Shown: one piece after another, positions 27,756 to 36,334 of the stretch | How positions within the stretch are numbered: position 1 is the stretch's first letter | How the letters are laid out: each line of letters begins with the position of its first letter | Notes under the pieces: generated by a model | What the model was told of the DNA's origin: nothing | Seen by the model: only the letters and a program-made list of their open reading frames with translations | Database searches by the model: none | Translations under genes and position numbers: made by a program | NCBI GenBank assembly: GCA_964640055.1 | Contig: CAZXFH010000007.1 | Coordinates: 28,721 to 92,720, forward strand | DNA: 64,000 nucleotides | Direction: 5' to 3' | Source: CAZXFH01 sp964640055 | GTDB taxonomy: Bacteria; Fidelibacterota; UBA2242; JAFGTP01

Positions 27756-28403
27756 CTATTTTTTAGATTGCCATTCTTGATAAAATTCATTTAAAAATTG
27801 TCGCATGAAGCGATGACGCGCGCCGGCCAGTTCCCGGCCGGCTTGCGTATGCATGCTTTCCTTTAAGCGCAACAATTTTTCGTAAAAATGGTTGATAGTA
27901 GGTGTGGAAGCCTGCAGATAGCTCTCCCGTGTCAAATGGGAGCGGGGCTGGATTCCCGGATCATATATAGGCCGCTGTTTATAACCGCCATAGTTGAAGG
28001 CCCGGGCAATACCGATCGCTCCCAGTGCATCCAACCGGTCAGCATCCTGTACCACCCGAAACTCCGGTGAGTCAAAGGCCTGTTTTGCAAGTGAATTGCG
28101 GAAAGAAATATGGTTAATAATTTGGATTACCTGAAAAATAATATTTTTGCCCACAGACAGTGATTCCAGAAAATTTTGTGTCTTATAAGCAGCAATACGC
28201 TCATTTCCATGATGAAATTTGGCATCGGCGATATCATGTAACAGCGCGCTCAATTCCACGATGAGGGCGTCCGCCTTTTCAGAATGATTGATCTTGCGGG
28301 CCAGCTGCCAGACCCGCCAGGCATGCCACCAGTCATGACCGCCCTCCGCACCCTCCAGCGTTTGCCTCACAAACTGACTGGTCTTGTGGATTAAGATATT
28401 CAT
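27756..28403 (-). CDS. HD-domain phosphohydrolase (YedJ/YpgQ-like)
   Basis: Predicted cytoplasmic metal-dependent phosphohydrolase, 215 aa. HD-superfamily ligands are visible: H in GGHDWWHAWRVW, the HD pair in LLHDIADAKFHHG, and D in VVQDADRLDALGAIGIARAF. This last phrase is characteristic of the YedJ/YpgQ subgroup, which contains nucleotide pyrophosphatases or phosphohydrolases. The ATG (28401-28403) overlaps the TGA of the upstream acetyltransferase gene as ATGA, showing translational coupling. An alternative start further upstream lies entirely within that gene and is rejected. Confidence 0.85.
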   Translation of the reverse strand: MNILIHKTSQFVRQTLEGAEGGHDWWHAWRVWQLARKINHSEKADALIVELSALLHDIADAKFHHGNERIAAYKTQNFLESLSVGKNIIFQVIQIINHISFRNSLAKQAFDSPEFRVVQDADRLDALGAIGIARAFNYGGYKQRPIYDPGIQPRSHLTRESYLQASTPTINHFYEKLLRLKESMHTQAGRELAGARHRFMRQFLNEFYQEWQSKK

Positions 28404-28921
28404 GGGATGACGGGTCGCTCTCTGGGGGCTCCCGCCGCTGTCAGGCGCCGGCCGTAAATGGAGAGGCTGTATTCCTGGCCCTTCATTTCGGCTATGTGGG
28501 GTAATGTGCCCCAGCATTGAAAGCCGCAATCTTTAAACAAGCGTATACTGGGTCTGTTATGGGCAAAGATAAATCCCAGCAGAGTCTTGAATCCCAGTTC
28601 ATGAGCAATTGTCAAGCTTTCTTGTAATAACTGTTTTCCCAATCCCTGACCCCGGTGGATTTTATTGATATAAATGCTGATTTCAGCGGTGTATTGATAG
28701 GCGGGTCGACCGTAAAAGGGCTGGAAGCTGACCCAGGCGATGATTTCATTCTTTTTTTCATGAACTAATAAAGGATAATGATCTTCCGAGTGACTGTGAA
28801 ACCAGTCTGTTTTAGCTGCTACAGTGACCGGTTCCGGATCAGCTGTGGCTATCTTTTCCGGAATGACGGCATTATATATTGCAACGATGCGGGGTAAGTC
28901 TTTCAGAGTAGCAGGACGCAT
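28400..28921 (-). CDS. GNAT-family N-acetyltransferase (phosphinothricin-acetyltransferase-like)
   Basis: Predicted cytoplasmic acetyl-CoA-dependent N-acetyltransferase, 173 aa. It opens with MRPATLKDLPRIVAIYNAVIPE, then the typical WFHSHSEDHYPLLVHE, GWVSFQPF-like AWVSFQPFYGRPAYQYTAEISIYI, the acetyl-CoA loop HRGQGLGKQLLQ and HNRPSIRLFKDCGFQCWG. These match the Pat/Bar group whose members acetylate phosphinothricin or methionine sulfoximine; the real substrate here is unknown. The ATG at 28921 has GGGAG upstream. First gene of the three-gene minus-strand set. Confidence 0.88.
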   Translation of the reverse strand: MRPATLKDLPRIVAIYNAVIPEKIATADPEPVTVAAKTDWFHSHSEDHYPLLVHEKKNEIIAWVSFQPFYGRPAYQYTAEISIYINKIHRGQGLGKQLLQESLTIAHELGFKTLLGFIFAHNRPSIRLFKDCGFQCWGTLPHIAEMKGQEYSLSIYGRRLTAAGAPRERPVIP

Positions 28922-29037
28922 AACGCTCCCTTTTATATTTTTAAAGTAAGACAATATTTTGCTAAAATTCAAGTCCTTAAGCTGTCGTAAATTTTGTGTT
29001 CATCGAGCCTGTAAATAATTTTGGGTAAACGGTGTTT

Positions 29038-29140
29038 TCACTGGATAGCCTCAATACGTTCTTCGAATAAGATAAGGAAGTGATTCATTGCTCTTTTCCA
29101 GGTTCTGATTAATATGTCAAGCGGCGCATATATTTACGAT
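29038..29140 (-). pseudogene. C-terminal remnant of an IS256/Mutator-type transposase
   Basis: Read on the minus strand, the frame ends ...LIRTWKRAMNHFLILFEER followed by IEAIQ and a TGA (29038-29040). The pattern W-(K)-x-A-x-N-x-(F/L)-x-I-x-F-x-x-R-(L/I) is what IS256-family transposases carry at their C-terminus. An in-frame TAA lies upstream near 29140 and nothing more is recognisable, so only about 30 codons survive. The assignment rests on a short stretch. Confidence 0.4.
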
Positions 29141-29281
29141 TATAAAATTCCACTTACGTTACCATTGGCAATACCGGCAAAATCGGGTCTCATAGGCGAA
29201 AAAGTGGCGTTGTAACTACCTGAGTATCAGTCACTTAAAAATGCGGTTTTGGGGGTGTCGGTATGTTACCCCTCATCAGAG

Positions 29282-29308
29282 AGTCCTCCCGACGAGAGGG
29301 CTTTTTTA
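29282..29308 (+). terminator. Orphan rho-independent terminator
   Basis: Stem AGTCCTC / GAGGGCT (7 bp, one G-T pair) with loop CCGACGA, followed by five more T. It points rightward, yet no plus-strand gene lies between 28922 and 29281, so it may end a small RNA or belong to the decayed mobile element. Confidence 0.6.
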
Positions 29309-29510
29309 TTGGCAAAGAAATGCGATTTAAGGGCCCTCAGAGCGCATTTGAGCGGGATTATCGTTGAGAGCCAGAATTTTGAAAAGGATGCAATTAGTAT
29401 AAATAGCGTGTATTTTTAGCTATAATAGTTTATTCGAGCCCCGGAAAGTCATGTTAATAAAGCACATAAACTCCATGTTATTCCCGGCAGGGATTTTGAA
29501 AGTGTTGTAG

Positions 29511-29659
29511 AACAAGTTTGTAACTTGTTTATCAAATACCTTCGGTAGAAGGATTTGATTGCTGCGGAGAAAGGGTTATGGGATCTTTGATGGGCTGTTA
29601 TCCTGGAAGATAGCCGTTTTCCCGGATGGAAAACGGCTAAACAATTTGGAAAATTGTTT
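29511..29659. repeat. Cluster of four near-adjacent hairpins
   Basis: Inverted repeats: AACAAGTT-TGT-AACTTGTT (29511-29529); ATCAAAT-A-CCTTC / GAAGG-ATTTGAT (29531-29559, 12 bp with one bulged A); AGCCGTTTTCC / GGAAAACGGCT (29612-29638, perfect 11 bp, 5-nt loop); AAACAATTT / AAATTGTTT (29639-29659, perfect 9 bp, 3-nt loop). No gene crosses them. Could be a structured RNA, a recombination site or a relic of a mobile element. Confidence 0.6.
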
Positions 29660-29925
29660 TACAAAAGCGTTGTGACTGAAAAGACTGAATATTATCGCCG
29701 CAAATTGCAGTGCTCGTTGCCAGATCATTAAAATTTTATGATGGTGTCAATGGTCTTTTAAAAGCGCACCAAAAGTGGTCGTGAAAAGTGTACCACCTGA
29801 ACGCCTGTCAATCGGCGGATAAAATTACGACAGAATAGGCGTATAATTTTACGATTTTTGCTGATTATATAATGTCAAAATCCGGTTTCGCGCAGCCAAC
29901 CGGGTTTTGGGGAGATTTAAAGCGG

Positions 29926-31272
29926 TTATAGCTGGATATTCAGTTCATCGATCTTGCGATAAAGCGAGGAAAGGCCGATATTCAAGATTTGGGCTGCTTT
30001 GTTTTTGTCATTATTGACTTTGCGCAGGATGGCAATAATATGCTGGCGCTCGAAGTTATGGACCGATGCTTTCAGATCATCGGGATAGCGGGTCGGGAGA
30101 TCGCCGCAGGCATGGGGTGGCAAATCCTTAAGGATAATATATTCCCCGTCACATAACAACACCGCCCGCTCGATGATGTTTTCGAGTTCACGGACCTGTC
30201 CTTTCCATTCATAGTTTATCAGGACTTTCATGGTCTCATTATCAACGCCCCGGATTTTGCGCTTCAGTTCCCGGTTGTATTTATGGATGAAATGATCAAC
30301 CAGCAGGGGGATATCATCCCGCCGGTCACTGAGTGAGGGCAGTGGTATTTCGACGATATTCAACCGATAATAAAGGTCCTCCCGGAAATTGCCTTCCTCG
30401 ATCTCTTTGGTCAGATTTTTGTTGGTGGCAGACAGGATGCGGGCATTAACCCGGATCGCATCGGGACTGCCCAGGGGTTTGATCTCCTTACCTTCGATGG
30501 CGCGCAATAATTTGACCTGCACATGAATCGGTATTTCACCGACTTCGTCCAGGAAAAGGGTGCCGTTACTGGCGGCCTTAAAGACCCCGTGTTTATCCAT
30601 GACCGCTCCGGTAAAGCTTCCCTTTTTGAACCCGAACAGCTCGCTTTCAAAGAGGTTTTCCGGAATGGCACCGCAGTTGATCGGTACAAAAGGCGACTCT
30701 CTGCGGGGACTCTGCTGATGGATCGCCCGGGCCACCAGTTCTTTGCCGGTACCACTTTTCCCAGTTATAAGAATATTGGAGGAAGAGTCCGCTACCCGGT
30801 CGATCAGGTGAAACACGCGCTTCATGGCCGGACTCTCGCCAATGATCTTATGGTCATTATATTTGGAATGAATTTCTTTACGCAGATATTGGTTTTCCAA
30901 CAATACTTGCTGGTATTTTCTGATTTTTCGAATCCGCAGTAAAAGCGTATCCAGATCGATGGGTTTGGTAAAGTAATCCACCGCTCCTTTGCGTAGAGCC
31001 TCAATAGCGGTTTCCACGGTTGCATTTTCTGTGATAATAATGGTTAGGGTTTTGGGGCTGATCAGATTGGTTTTTTCCAGTATTTCCAAGCCGGACCAGG
31101 TGGGCATCTTTACATTAACAATAGCAATGTCAAAATTACTTTTTTTTAACAAATCAAGCACTTCCTGGCCATCCTGCGCAGTGTTGTAGCTAAAGCCCTG
31201 TTCATTAATGGCGGATGTAATTCGGGCCAGTGTCTGGCGATCGTGGTCTGCAATAAGGATATTGCTAATCAT
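29926..31272 (-). CDS. NtrC-type sigma-54 activator with degenerate receiver domain
   Basis: Transcription activator of the NtrC/AtoC class, 448 aa. Receiver domain 1-120, AAA+ domain about 140-375, Fis-type helix-turn-helix about 405-448 (NNDKNKAAQILNIGLSSLYRKI). The AAA+ part is intact: Walker A GKSGTGKE (about 171-178), GSFTGA (218-223, the sigma-54 contact loop), Walker B LFLDE (D242), and the arginine-finger region REDLYYRL. In the receiver the phosphoacceptor Asp is Asn53 (IVNVKMP), and the second acidic residue of the pocket is His (D9-H10-D11), although Thr81 and Lys103 remain. It therefore probably does not respond to phosphorylation. No histidine kinase is adjacent. RBS AGAGG upstream of ATG. 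Confidence 0.93.
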   Translation of the reverse strand: MISNILIADHDRQTLARITSAINEQGFSYNTAQDGQEVLDLLKKSNFDIAIVNVKMPTWSGLEILEKTNLISPKTLTIIITENATVETAIEALRKGAVDYFTKPIDLDTLLLRIRKIRKYQQVLLENQYLRKEIHSKYNDHKIIGESPAMKRVFHLIDRVADSSSNILITGKSGTGKELVARAIHQQSPRRESPFVPINCGAIPENLFESELFGFKKGSFTGAVMDKHGVFKAASNGTLFLDEVGEIPIHVQVKLLRAIEGKEIKPLGSPDAIRVNARILSATNKNLTKEIEEGNFREDLYYRLNIVEIPLPSLSDRRDDIPLLVDHFIHKYNRELKRKIRGVDNETMKVLINYEWKGQVRELENIIERAVLLCDGEYIILKDLPPHACGDLPTRYPDDLKASVHNFERQHIIAILRKVNNDKNKAAQILNIGLSSLYRKIDELNIQL

Positions 31273-31607
31273 TCCCAGTTACCTCTCGATCCTTGATAAT
31301 GGTGGATTTCCAACCCCGGCGCAATCATAAATATAGGGTATGAGGGAGCGAGAAACAACCCTTTTTATCAAAACTGATAAAGAGCGGAAACCGGAATTCG
31401 GTTGATTTCGAAAAATGGGAAACTGGCTATGATCAGGAAAATTTAAACAGACGAGCTGAAAGCCGTGCACGTCAGAAAAGCGGGCTTCGGCTATCTTTTT
31501 TACCGGGTTGTTTCGAGGGGGGGGCAGGGGGGCGAAAAGGATCTGATTTACATTGACTTTGGTTAGTGCTGAATTTAACTTTACCAAGCTATTTTGGTTT
31601 TAACCTT
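31273..31607. promoter_or_regulatory. Divergent region between the regulator and uppS, with a G-rich tract
   Basis: 335 bp between the leftward NtrC-type gene and the rightward envelope operon, so both promoters should lie here. It includes a G-run of eight, then CA, then a G-run of six (31517-31532). I see no clear sigma-54 or sigma-70 promoter. A 102-codon minus-strand frame (31279-31587) has no convincing content. Confidence 0.35.
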
Positions 31608-32378
31608 ATGAATGATAAAACGTTATTGGAAGATAAGCACAAACAAGTGATTAATAGCGGTATTATACCGCAGCACATCGCTATCATAATGGATGGAAAT
31701 GGTCGCTGGGCCCAAGAGCGCAATTTGCCGCGCATCTACGGTCATAATGAAGGCATCAATTCTGTCCGAGAAGTCACCCGGGAGTGTGGTCGATTAGGAG
31801 TAAAGGTATTGACGCTATATACGTTTTCCGTAGAAAATTGGTGCCGTCCCCGGCGGGAAGTCTCTGCCCTCATGAACCTGTTGCTGGAAACCATTCGTAA
31901 GGAGGTGGATGAATTAAATAAAAATAATGTCCGCTTAACCATGATCGGGCGGATTGAAGATATTCCCGCGAAACCCTTGCAGGGGTTGCAGGAAGGGGTT
32001 GATAAGACCCAGGGCAATACCGGTTTGAATCTCAATCTGGCCTTAAGCTATGGCGGCCGGCAAGAAATAGTTGACGCGGTCCGGGACATTTCCCGGAAAG
32101 TTAAACAAGGTGAGTTGTATATCGAACAGATTGATGAAGCCCTTTTTTCCAAACACTTATATACGGCTGACAAGCCGGATCCGGATCTATTGATTCGTAC
32201 CAGTGGTGAGCTGCGGATCAGCAATTTCCTGCTCTGGCAACTGGCCTATACTGAGATATACATCACGCCGGTTTACTGGCCTGATTTCAGGCAGGGGGAA
32301 CTTTTAGATGCGATAATAGATTACCAAAGGCGGGAAAGACGCTTTGGTAAAATCAGCGAACAGTTAAAAAGCAAATGA
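31608..32378 (+). CDS. uppS: Isoprenyl transferase / undecaprenyl diphosphate synthase
   Basis: Cytoplasmic cis-prenyltransferase that condenses isopentenyl diphosphate onto farnesyl diphosphate to give the C55 lipid carrier for cell wall and polysaccharide synthesis. 256 aa from the ATG at 31608 (an upstream GTG at 31566 is open, and no strong RBS distinguishes them). Motifs: HIAIIMDGNGRWAQ with the catalytic Asp, GHNEGINSVREV, LTLYTFSVENW, and LLIRTSGELRISNFLLWQ followed by AYTEIYITPVYWPDF. First gene of the envelope block, 16 bp before bamA. This order (uppS, bamA, skp, lpxD, ...) is shared with many Gram-negatives, but cdsA is absent. Confidence 0.96.
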   Translation: MNDKTLLEDKHKQVINSGIIPQHIAIIMDGNGRWAQERNLPRIYGHNEGINSVREVTRECGRLGVKVLTLYTFSVENWCRPRREVSALMNLLLETIRKEVDELNKNNVRLTMIGRIEDIPAKPLQGLQEGVDKTQGNTGLNLNLALSYGGRQEIVDAVRDISRKVKQGELYIEQIDEALFSKHLYTADKPDPDLLIRTSGELRISNFLLWQLAYTEIYITPVYWPDFRQGELLDAIIDYQRRERRFGKISEQLKSK

Positions 32379-32394
32379 AGAGGAAGTAATTTTT

Positions 32395-34764
32395 ATGATG
32401 CGACGGATCATTCTGTTTATCCTGATTATCGCAGCAATAACATTCAGTTTATCTGCCCAGACCCAGCAGCAGCAGATCAAGATTCTGGGTGTGGCCGTAA
32501 AAGGGAATAAAACCATTTCCGAGAATAGCATCAAGGTGCAATCGGGACTGATTGAGGGCAAGGAGATTGCCCGGGAAGATATTTCCACGGCGATTAAGCA
32601 ATTATGGCAGTTGAAACTGTTTTCAGATATTAAGGTCTATTATGACCAGGCAACCCAGGAGGGCGTATTTCTGATAATAGAAGTCAGTGAATATCCCCGT
32701 ATGGGTCAGTTGCAGCTGGACGGCAATAAAAAGCTTAGTGATAGCAAAATAAACGATGAGATCTATGCCCTGCCTGGCAAGGTTCTTTCGCCCCATTTTA
32801 TTTATGAGTGTAAACGCAAGATCAAGGCACTATATCGGAAAGATGGTTATCTCCTGGCTGAAGTTGAAGCCGAGTTAAAAGAAGGCAAAGGTGAGAACAC
32901 CAAGCATCTGGTATTACATATTGACGAAAATAAAAAAGTGCGGGTTGGGGAAATTGAGTTTGTGGGCAACGAGAAATTTTCCGACCGTAAATTAGAACGT
33001 ACTTTCAAGGAGACCCGTGAACGCAATTTATTTCTGTTTCGTTTGGGAGAGTTCGACCGGGAGAAATACCAGGAAGATAAGGATAAGCTGCGCACATTTT
33101 ACCGCAGCGAGGGCTACCGCGATTTTGAGATATTATATGATTCTATTGCTTACAGTGAAAATAAAAAACGCATGCAGATTGAGTTGGGCGTCTATGAAGG
33201 TCCCCGTTATAAATACGGTGATATTACGCTTTCCGGAAACACCCTGTTTTCTGATGACCAGCTAATGGCTTTGCTGGGTGTAAAAGCCGGTGAGTGGTAT
33301 AATGAAGAAGAGTTCAACAAGGGGTTATACGAACGGATCAATGGTCTATATATGGATCGGGGGTACCTCTATTTTCAGGCCCAGCCCCAGGAAATACCGG
33401 TAGGAGAGAACAAGGTTGACATGAACATTCAGATTGTCGAGAATAACCAAGTCAAGGTCAACCTGGTCAATATTATCGGGAATGATAAAACCCATGAGAA
33501 TGTCATTCGGCGGGAGTTAAAAATTTTCCCCGGCGATATTTTCAGCCGGGAGGCCCTGATGCGCAGTCAGCGTGAAATCTTTATTCTGAACTACTTTTCC
33601 GATGTGCAACCCGATATTGTTCCCGTAAGTGACGATCAGATTGATGTGGAAGTTTCCGTGGAAGAAAAGTCAGCTGACCGGGCTAATTTTTCAGTCAGTA
33701 TCAGTCAGATGCACGGCTTGATTGGCGGTGGCGGACTGGAGTTTAATAACTTCCGCGGGCGGGGACAGCAGCTGAAGATCAGTTACCAGCAAGGCGCTCG
33801 TTATTCGATCGCCGGGACCGGAGCCACACCCTATAAGTCTTTTTCTTTTGGCTTTACCGATCCCTGGGTGTTTGACACTCCGAACCTGGTGGGATTCAAT
33901 CTTTATTATTCGGAGAAAGGCGGGCGCGGCTATTACTATTACCCCTTTGATCTGAATATGCGGGGCGGGTCGCTCCGTTTGGGACGACGTTTCCGCTGGC
34001 CGGATAACTATTTCAGCGGCACCTGGAGCATTAATTATGCTAAAAAAGAATATCAAAATATTGATGAAGACTATCTCAATGATGTTCTGATGGGACGTCC
34101 CCATACCACCGGAATTAGTCTGACTCAGATTGTGTCGCGAGACAGCCGGGATCGGCCGGAATTTCCAACCATGGGGTCAGTTTTAAGATGGGAAGCCACT
34201 CTTTCCGGTGGGTTTTTAGGGGGCACGGAAGATTTTCAGAAACATAAATTCACCCTGGAATACTATGTGCCCACGATCTGGAAATTGGTTTTATATAATC
34301 ATGTGGAATTCGGCGTTATTCAGCCCTTTAAAAAGAATAGTGTTATTCCCCCTGATGAACGTTTTATCATGGGCGGCGCCGGCATGATTTACGGAGTGGC
34401 ATTAAGGGGATATGATGATAATCAGGTCGGGCCGACCTATACACAAACCAGCCGATACCGGCCTTATGGTGGCCAAAGTTTATTTAAATATACACTGGAA
34501 TACCGGGTTCCTATTTCGGAAAACCCCACTATCTATGGTCTGGCCTTTGCCGAGGCGGGGAATATTTGGAAAACCCTTTCCTCAACGGATCCTTTTAATT
34601 TAAAACGCTCTGCCGGTGTGGGGGTCCGTTTTTTCATGCCCCAGATCGGTATGATCGGTGTTGATTTTGGATATGGATTTGACGATATAGACCGGGTCGG
34701 AGATCCCGGTTATGGTAAACCCGAGGGATGGAAAACGCATTTCATCTTTGGAATGCCCTTTTAA
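32395..34764 (+). CDS. bamA: Outer-membrane protein assembly factor BamA
   Basis: Central Omp85 component of the BAM complex that folds and inserts beta-barrel proteins. 789 aa, matching the family. Signal peptide about 1-22 (ending SLSAQ). Five POTRA units occupy about 27-425, for example QIKILGVAVKGNKTISENSI, VGEIEFVGNEKFSDRKLERTF and VNLVNIIGNDKTHENVIRRELKIFPGDIF. The C-terminal barrel includes GGGLEFNNFRGRGQQLKISYQ, FSFGFTDPWVF and MGGAGMIYGVALRGYDDNQVGP, the latter equivalent to the conserved loop-6 VRGF/Y motif (LRGY here), and ends in FIFGMPF. It sits between uppS and skp. Confidence 0.97.
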   Translation: MMRRIILFILIIAAITFSLSAQTQQQQIKILGVAVKGNKTISENSIKVQSGLIEGKEIAREDISTAIKQLWQLKLFSDIKVYYDQATQEGVFLIIEVSEYPRMGQLQLDGNKKLSDSKINDEIYALPGKVLSPHFIYECKRKIKALYRKDGYLLAEVEAELKEGKGENTKHLVLHIDENKKVRVGEIEFVGNEKFSDRKLERTFKETRERNLFLFRLGEFDREKYQEDKDKLRTFYRSEGYRDFEILYDSIAYSENKKRMQIELGVYEGPRYKYGDITLSGNTLFSDDQLMALLGVKAGEWYNEEEFNKGLYERINGLYMDRGYLYFQAQPQEIPVGENKVDMNIQIVENNQVKVNLVNIIGNDKTHENVIRRELKIFPGDIFSREALMRSQREIFILNYFSDVQPDIVPVSDDQIDVEVSVEEKSADRANFSVSISQMHGLIGGGGLEFNNFRGRGQQLKISYQQGARYSIAGTGATPYKSFSFGFTDPWVFDTPNLVGFNLYYSEKGGRGYYYYPFDLNMRGGSLRLGRRFRWPDNYFSGTWSINYAKKEYQNIDEDYLNDVLMGRPHTTGISLTQIVSRDSRDRPEFPTMGSVLRWEATLSGGFLGGTEDFQKHKFTLEYYVPTIWKLVLYNHVEFGVIQPFKKNSVIPPDERFIMGGAGMIYGVALRGYDDNQVGPTYTQTSRYRPYGGQSLFKYTLEYRVPISENPTIYGLAFAEAGNIWKTLSSTDPFNLKRSAGVGVRFFMPQIGMIGVDFGYGFDDIDRVGDPGYGKPEGWKTHFIFGMPF

Positions 34765-34781
34765 AATATTAGGAGGTTATT

Positions 34782-35303
34782 GTGAAAAAATCTGTCGTAT
34801 GCTTTGGTATGGTTGTTTTGCTGTTCGCCATGCTAACGACTTTACAAGCTGAGCTAAAGGTCGGATATGTTAATTCTGACCGGATTTTATCGGAGTGGGC
34901 CCCTGCTCGCGAGGCGCAGCAAAAATTGGATGTGGAAGCTAAAAATCTGGAAAATCAGTACCGGCGAATGGTCAATCAGCTGGATAGCCTCAACCAGGCT
35001 TATGAACGTCAGAAGCTGATCATGAGCGAAAGTCGTCGTGAGATGAAAGAGAATGAGATCGCGCAGCTGCGGCAAAGGGTGCAGCAGTTCCAGGTTGAAA
35101 AAATGGGTCCGCAGGGGGAGATCTATCAGAAACAGGATGAGATCGTCGGTCCCATTCTGGAAAAAATTAAACAGGTCATTCGTAAAGTCGGCGATGATAA
35201 CAATTATGATTACATCCTTGATACGGTATCTGGTAATGTGCTCTATGCCGATCCGGCCCATGATGTCACGGATCAAGTGCTATACGAATTAAAACGTGAA
35301 TAG
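34782..35303 (+). CDS. skp: OmpH/Skp-family periplasmic chaperone
   Basis: Periplasmic chaperone that holds unfolded outer-membrane proteins on the way to BamA, 173 aa. Signal peptide 1-23 (LFAMLTTLQA), then ELKVGYVNSDRILSEWAPAREAQQKLD typical of OmpH, followed by a long charged coiled coil (about 45-125) and a C-terminal segment VIRKVGDDNNYDYILDTVSGNVLYADPAHDVTDQVL. RBS AGGAGG lies 5 bp before a GTG-preceded ATG. 17 bp after bamA and 2 bp before lpxD. Confidence 0.94.
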   Translation: MKKSVVCFGMVVLLFAMLTTLQAELKVGYVNSDRILSEWAPAREAQQKLDVEAKNLENQYRRMVNQLDSLNQAYERQKLIMSESRREMKENEIAQLRQRVQQFQVEKMGPQGEIYQKQDEIVGPILEKIKQVIRKVGDDNNYDYILDTVSGNVLYADPAHDVTDQVLYELKRE

Positions 35304-35305
35304 TC

Positions 35306-36334
35306 ATGCGCTACACACTTCAAGAGGTAGCTGACCTTGTCGATGGCAAGGTCGTCGGTAATGCCGCGGCTGTCGTCGGTGATGTGGCGGAAATTCAGTT
35401 GGCCAAAAAGGGTAGTTTAACTTTTCTGGGGAATTCCAAGTACAAAAAATATTTGGAGACCACCCAGGCGACCGCAATACTGGTTCCCCATGATTTTCAG
35501 GAGAGCGGTCACAATCTGATTCAGGTTGAAAACCCCAATTTAGCCTTTGCCAAAATGATTGCCCGCTTTCGTCCGCTCCCCCCCCATCCGGAGCCGGGGA
35601 TCCATGAAAGCGCCCTGGTAGACCGCAAAGCAATTCTGGGTAAGGATATTTATGTTGGACCCTATGCGGTTGTGGAACCGCAGGCGGTTATTGAAAATGG
35701 AGCGGTCATTCATGCACAGGCCTATATTGGTCAGGGCAGCCGCATTGGCGCCCGGGCGATTCTTCATCCGCGCGTGATGGTTTATCATCACTGTACGGTG
35801 GGTAAGGCCTGTATCGTACATAGCGGGGTGGTAATTGGCAGTGACGGGTATGGCTTTGTGCGTACCGGGCAGGGGATTGACAAGATTCCGCAAGCCGGTA
35901 AAGTGATTATTGGCGATGAGGTGGAGATCGGTGCAAACTGTACTATTGATCGTGGAACTCTGGGAAGTACGGAAATTGGTCAGGGAACTAAACTGGATAA
36001 TCTGGTACAGGTAGGCCATAATGTAAAGATTGGGAAGTATTGTTTTGTTGTTGCCCAGGTAGGCATTGCCGGCAGTACAACCATTGGAGCGGGGGTTACT
36101 TTGGCCGGACAGGTCGGTGTGGCCGGACATCTGAATATCGGAGATAAAGCCATTGTGGCCGCGGGCTCCGGAGTAACCCGGGATGTGCCGCCCGGAGAGG
36201 TGGTTTTTTGGTATCCGGCCCGGGAACAAAAGCAGGCCCGGCGTGAGATTGCTGGTATTCGCCTGCTACCGGAATTGCGTAAGCGTCTCGCTAAGCTGGA
36301 AGCACTGCATAAAAAGAAGGATAAATCAAAGTGA
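35306..36334 (+). CDS. lpxD: UDP-3-O-(3-hydroxyacyl)glucosamine N-acyltransferase
   Basis: Third step of lipid A synthesis: transfers a 3-hydroxyacyl chain from ACP to the 2-amino group of UDP-3-O-acylglucosamine. 342 aa. N-terminal uridine-binding domain (about 1-100) with KKGSLTFLGNSKY, then a left-handed beta-helix of hexapeptide repeats (about 105-315). The catalytic His lies in NLVQVGHNVKIG. Other landmarks are GSDGYGFV and IGANCTIDRGTLGST. A short C-terminal helix is rich in Arg/Lys. The stop codon overlaps the GTG start of lpxC-fabZ (GTGA). Confidence 0.96.
   Translation: MRYTLQEVADLVDGKVVGNAAAVVGDVAEIQLAKKGSLTFLGNSKYKKYLETTQATAILVPHDFQESGHNLIQVENPNLAFAKMIARFRPLPPHPEPGIHESALVDRKAILGKDIYVGPYAVVEPQAVIENGAVIHAQAYIGQGSRIGARAILHPRVMVYHHCTVGKACIVHSGVVIGSDGYGFVRTGQGIDKIPQAGKVIIGDEVEIGANCTIDRGTLGSTEIGQGTKLDNLVQVGHNVKIGKYCFVVAQVGIAGSTTIGAGVTLAGQVGVAGHLNIGDKAIVAAGSGVTRDVPPGEVVFWYPAREQKQARREIAGIRLLPELRKRLAKLEALHKKKDKSK

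Larger units (their letters stand above)
28922..29925. other. 1-kb region without intact genes: transposase remnant, terminator, hairpin cluster
   Basis: No believable full gene. From left to right: a decayed transposase tail (29038-29140, minus), a plus-strand terminator (29282-29308) with no recognised gene feeding it, a cluster of four near-adjacent hairpins (29511-29659), and a stretch at about 29800-29855 with the partly inverted phrases GATAAAATTACGA and ATAATTTTACGA. Repeated blocks like these occur in IS21-type insertion-sequence ends, but I cannot confirm this. The region looks like old mobile-element debris plus one structured segment. Confidence 0.5.

Noticed and set aside
27047..28921. 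Thiazole/oxazole-modified peptide cluster because of the SagB-like gene
   Set aside because: No YcaO/SagD, SagC or precursor peptide is nearby.
31279..31587. 102-codon minus-strand frame before the regulator gene
   Set aside because: Overlaps the uppS start region, no RBS and no recognisable pattern.
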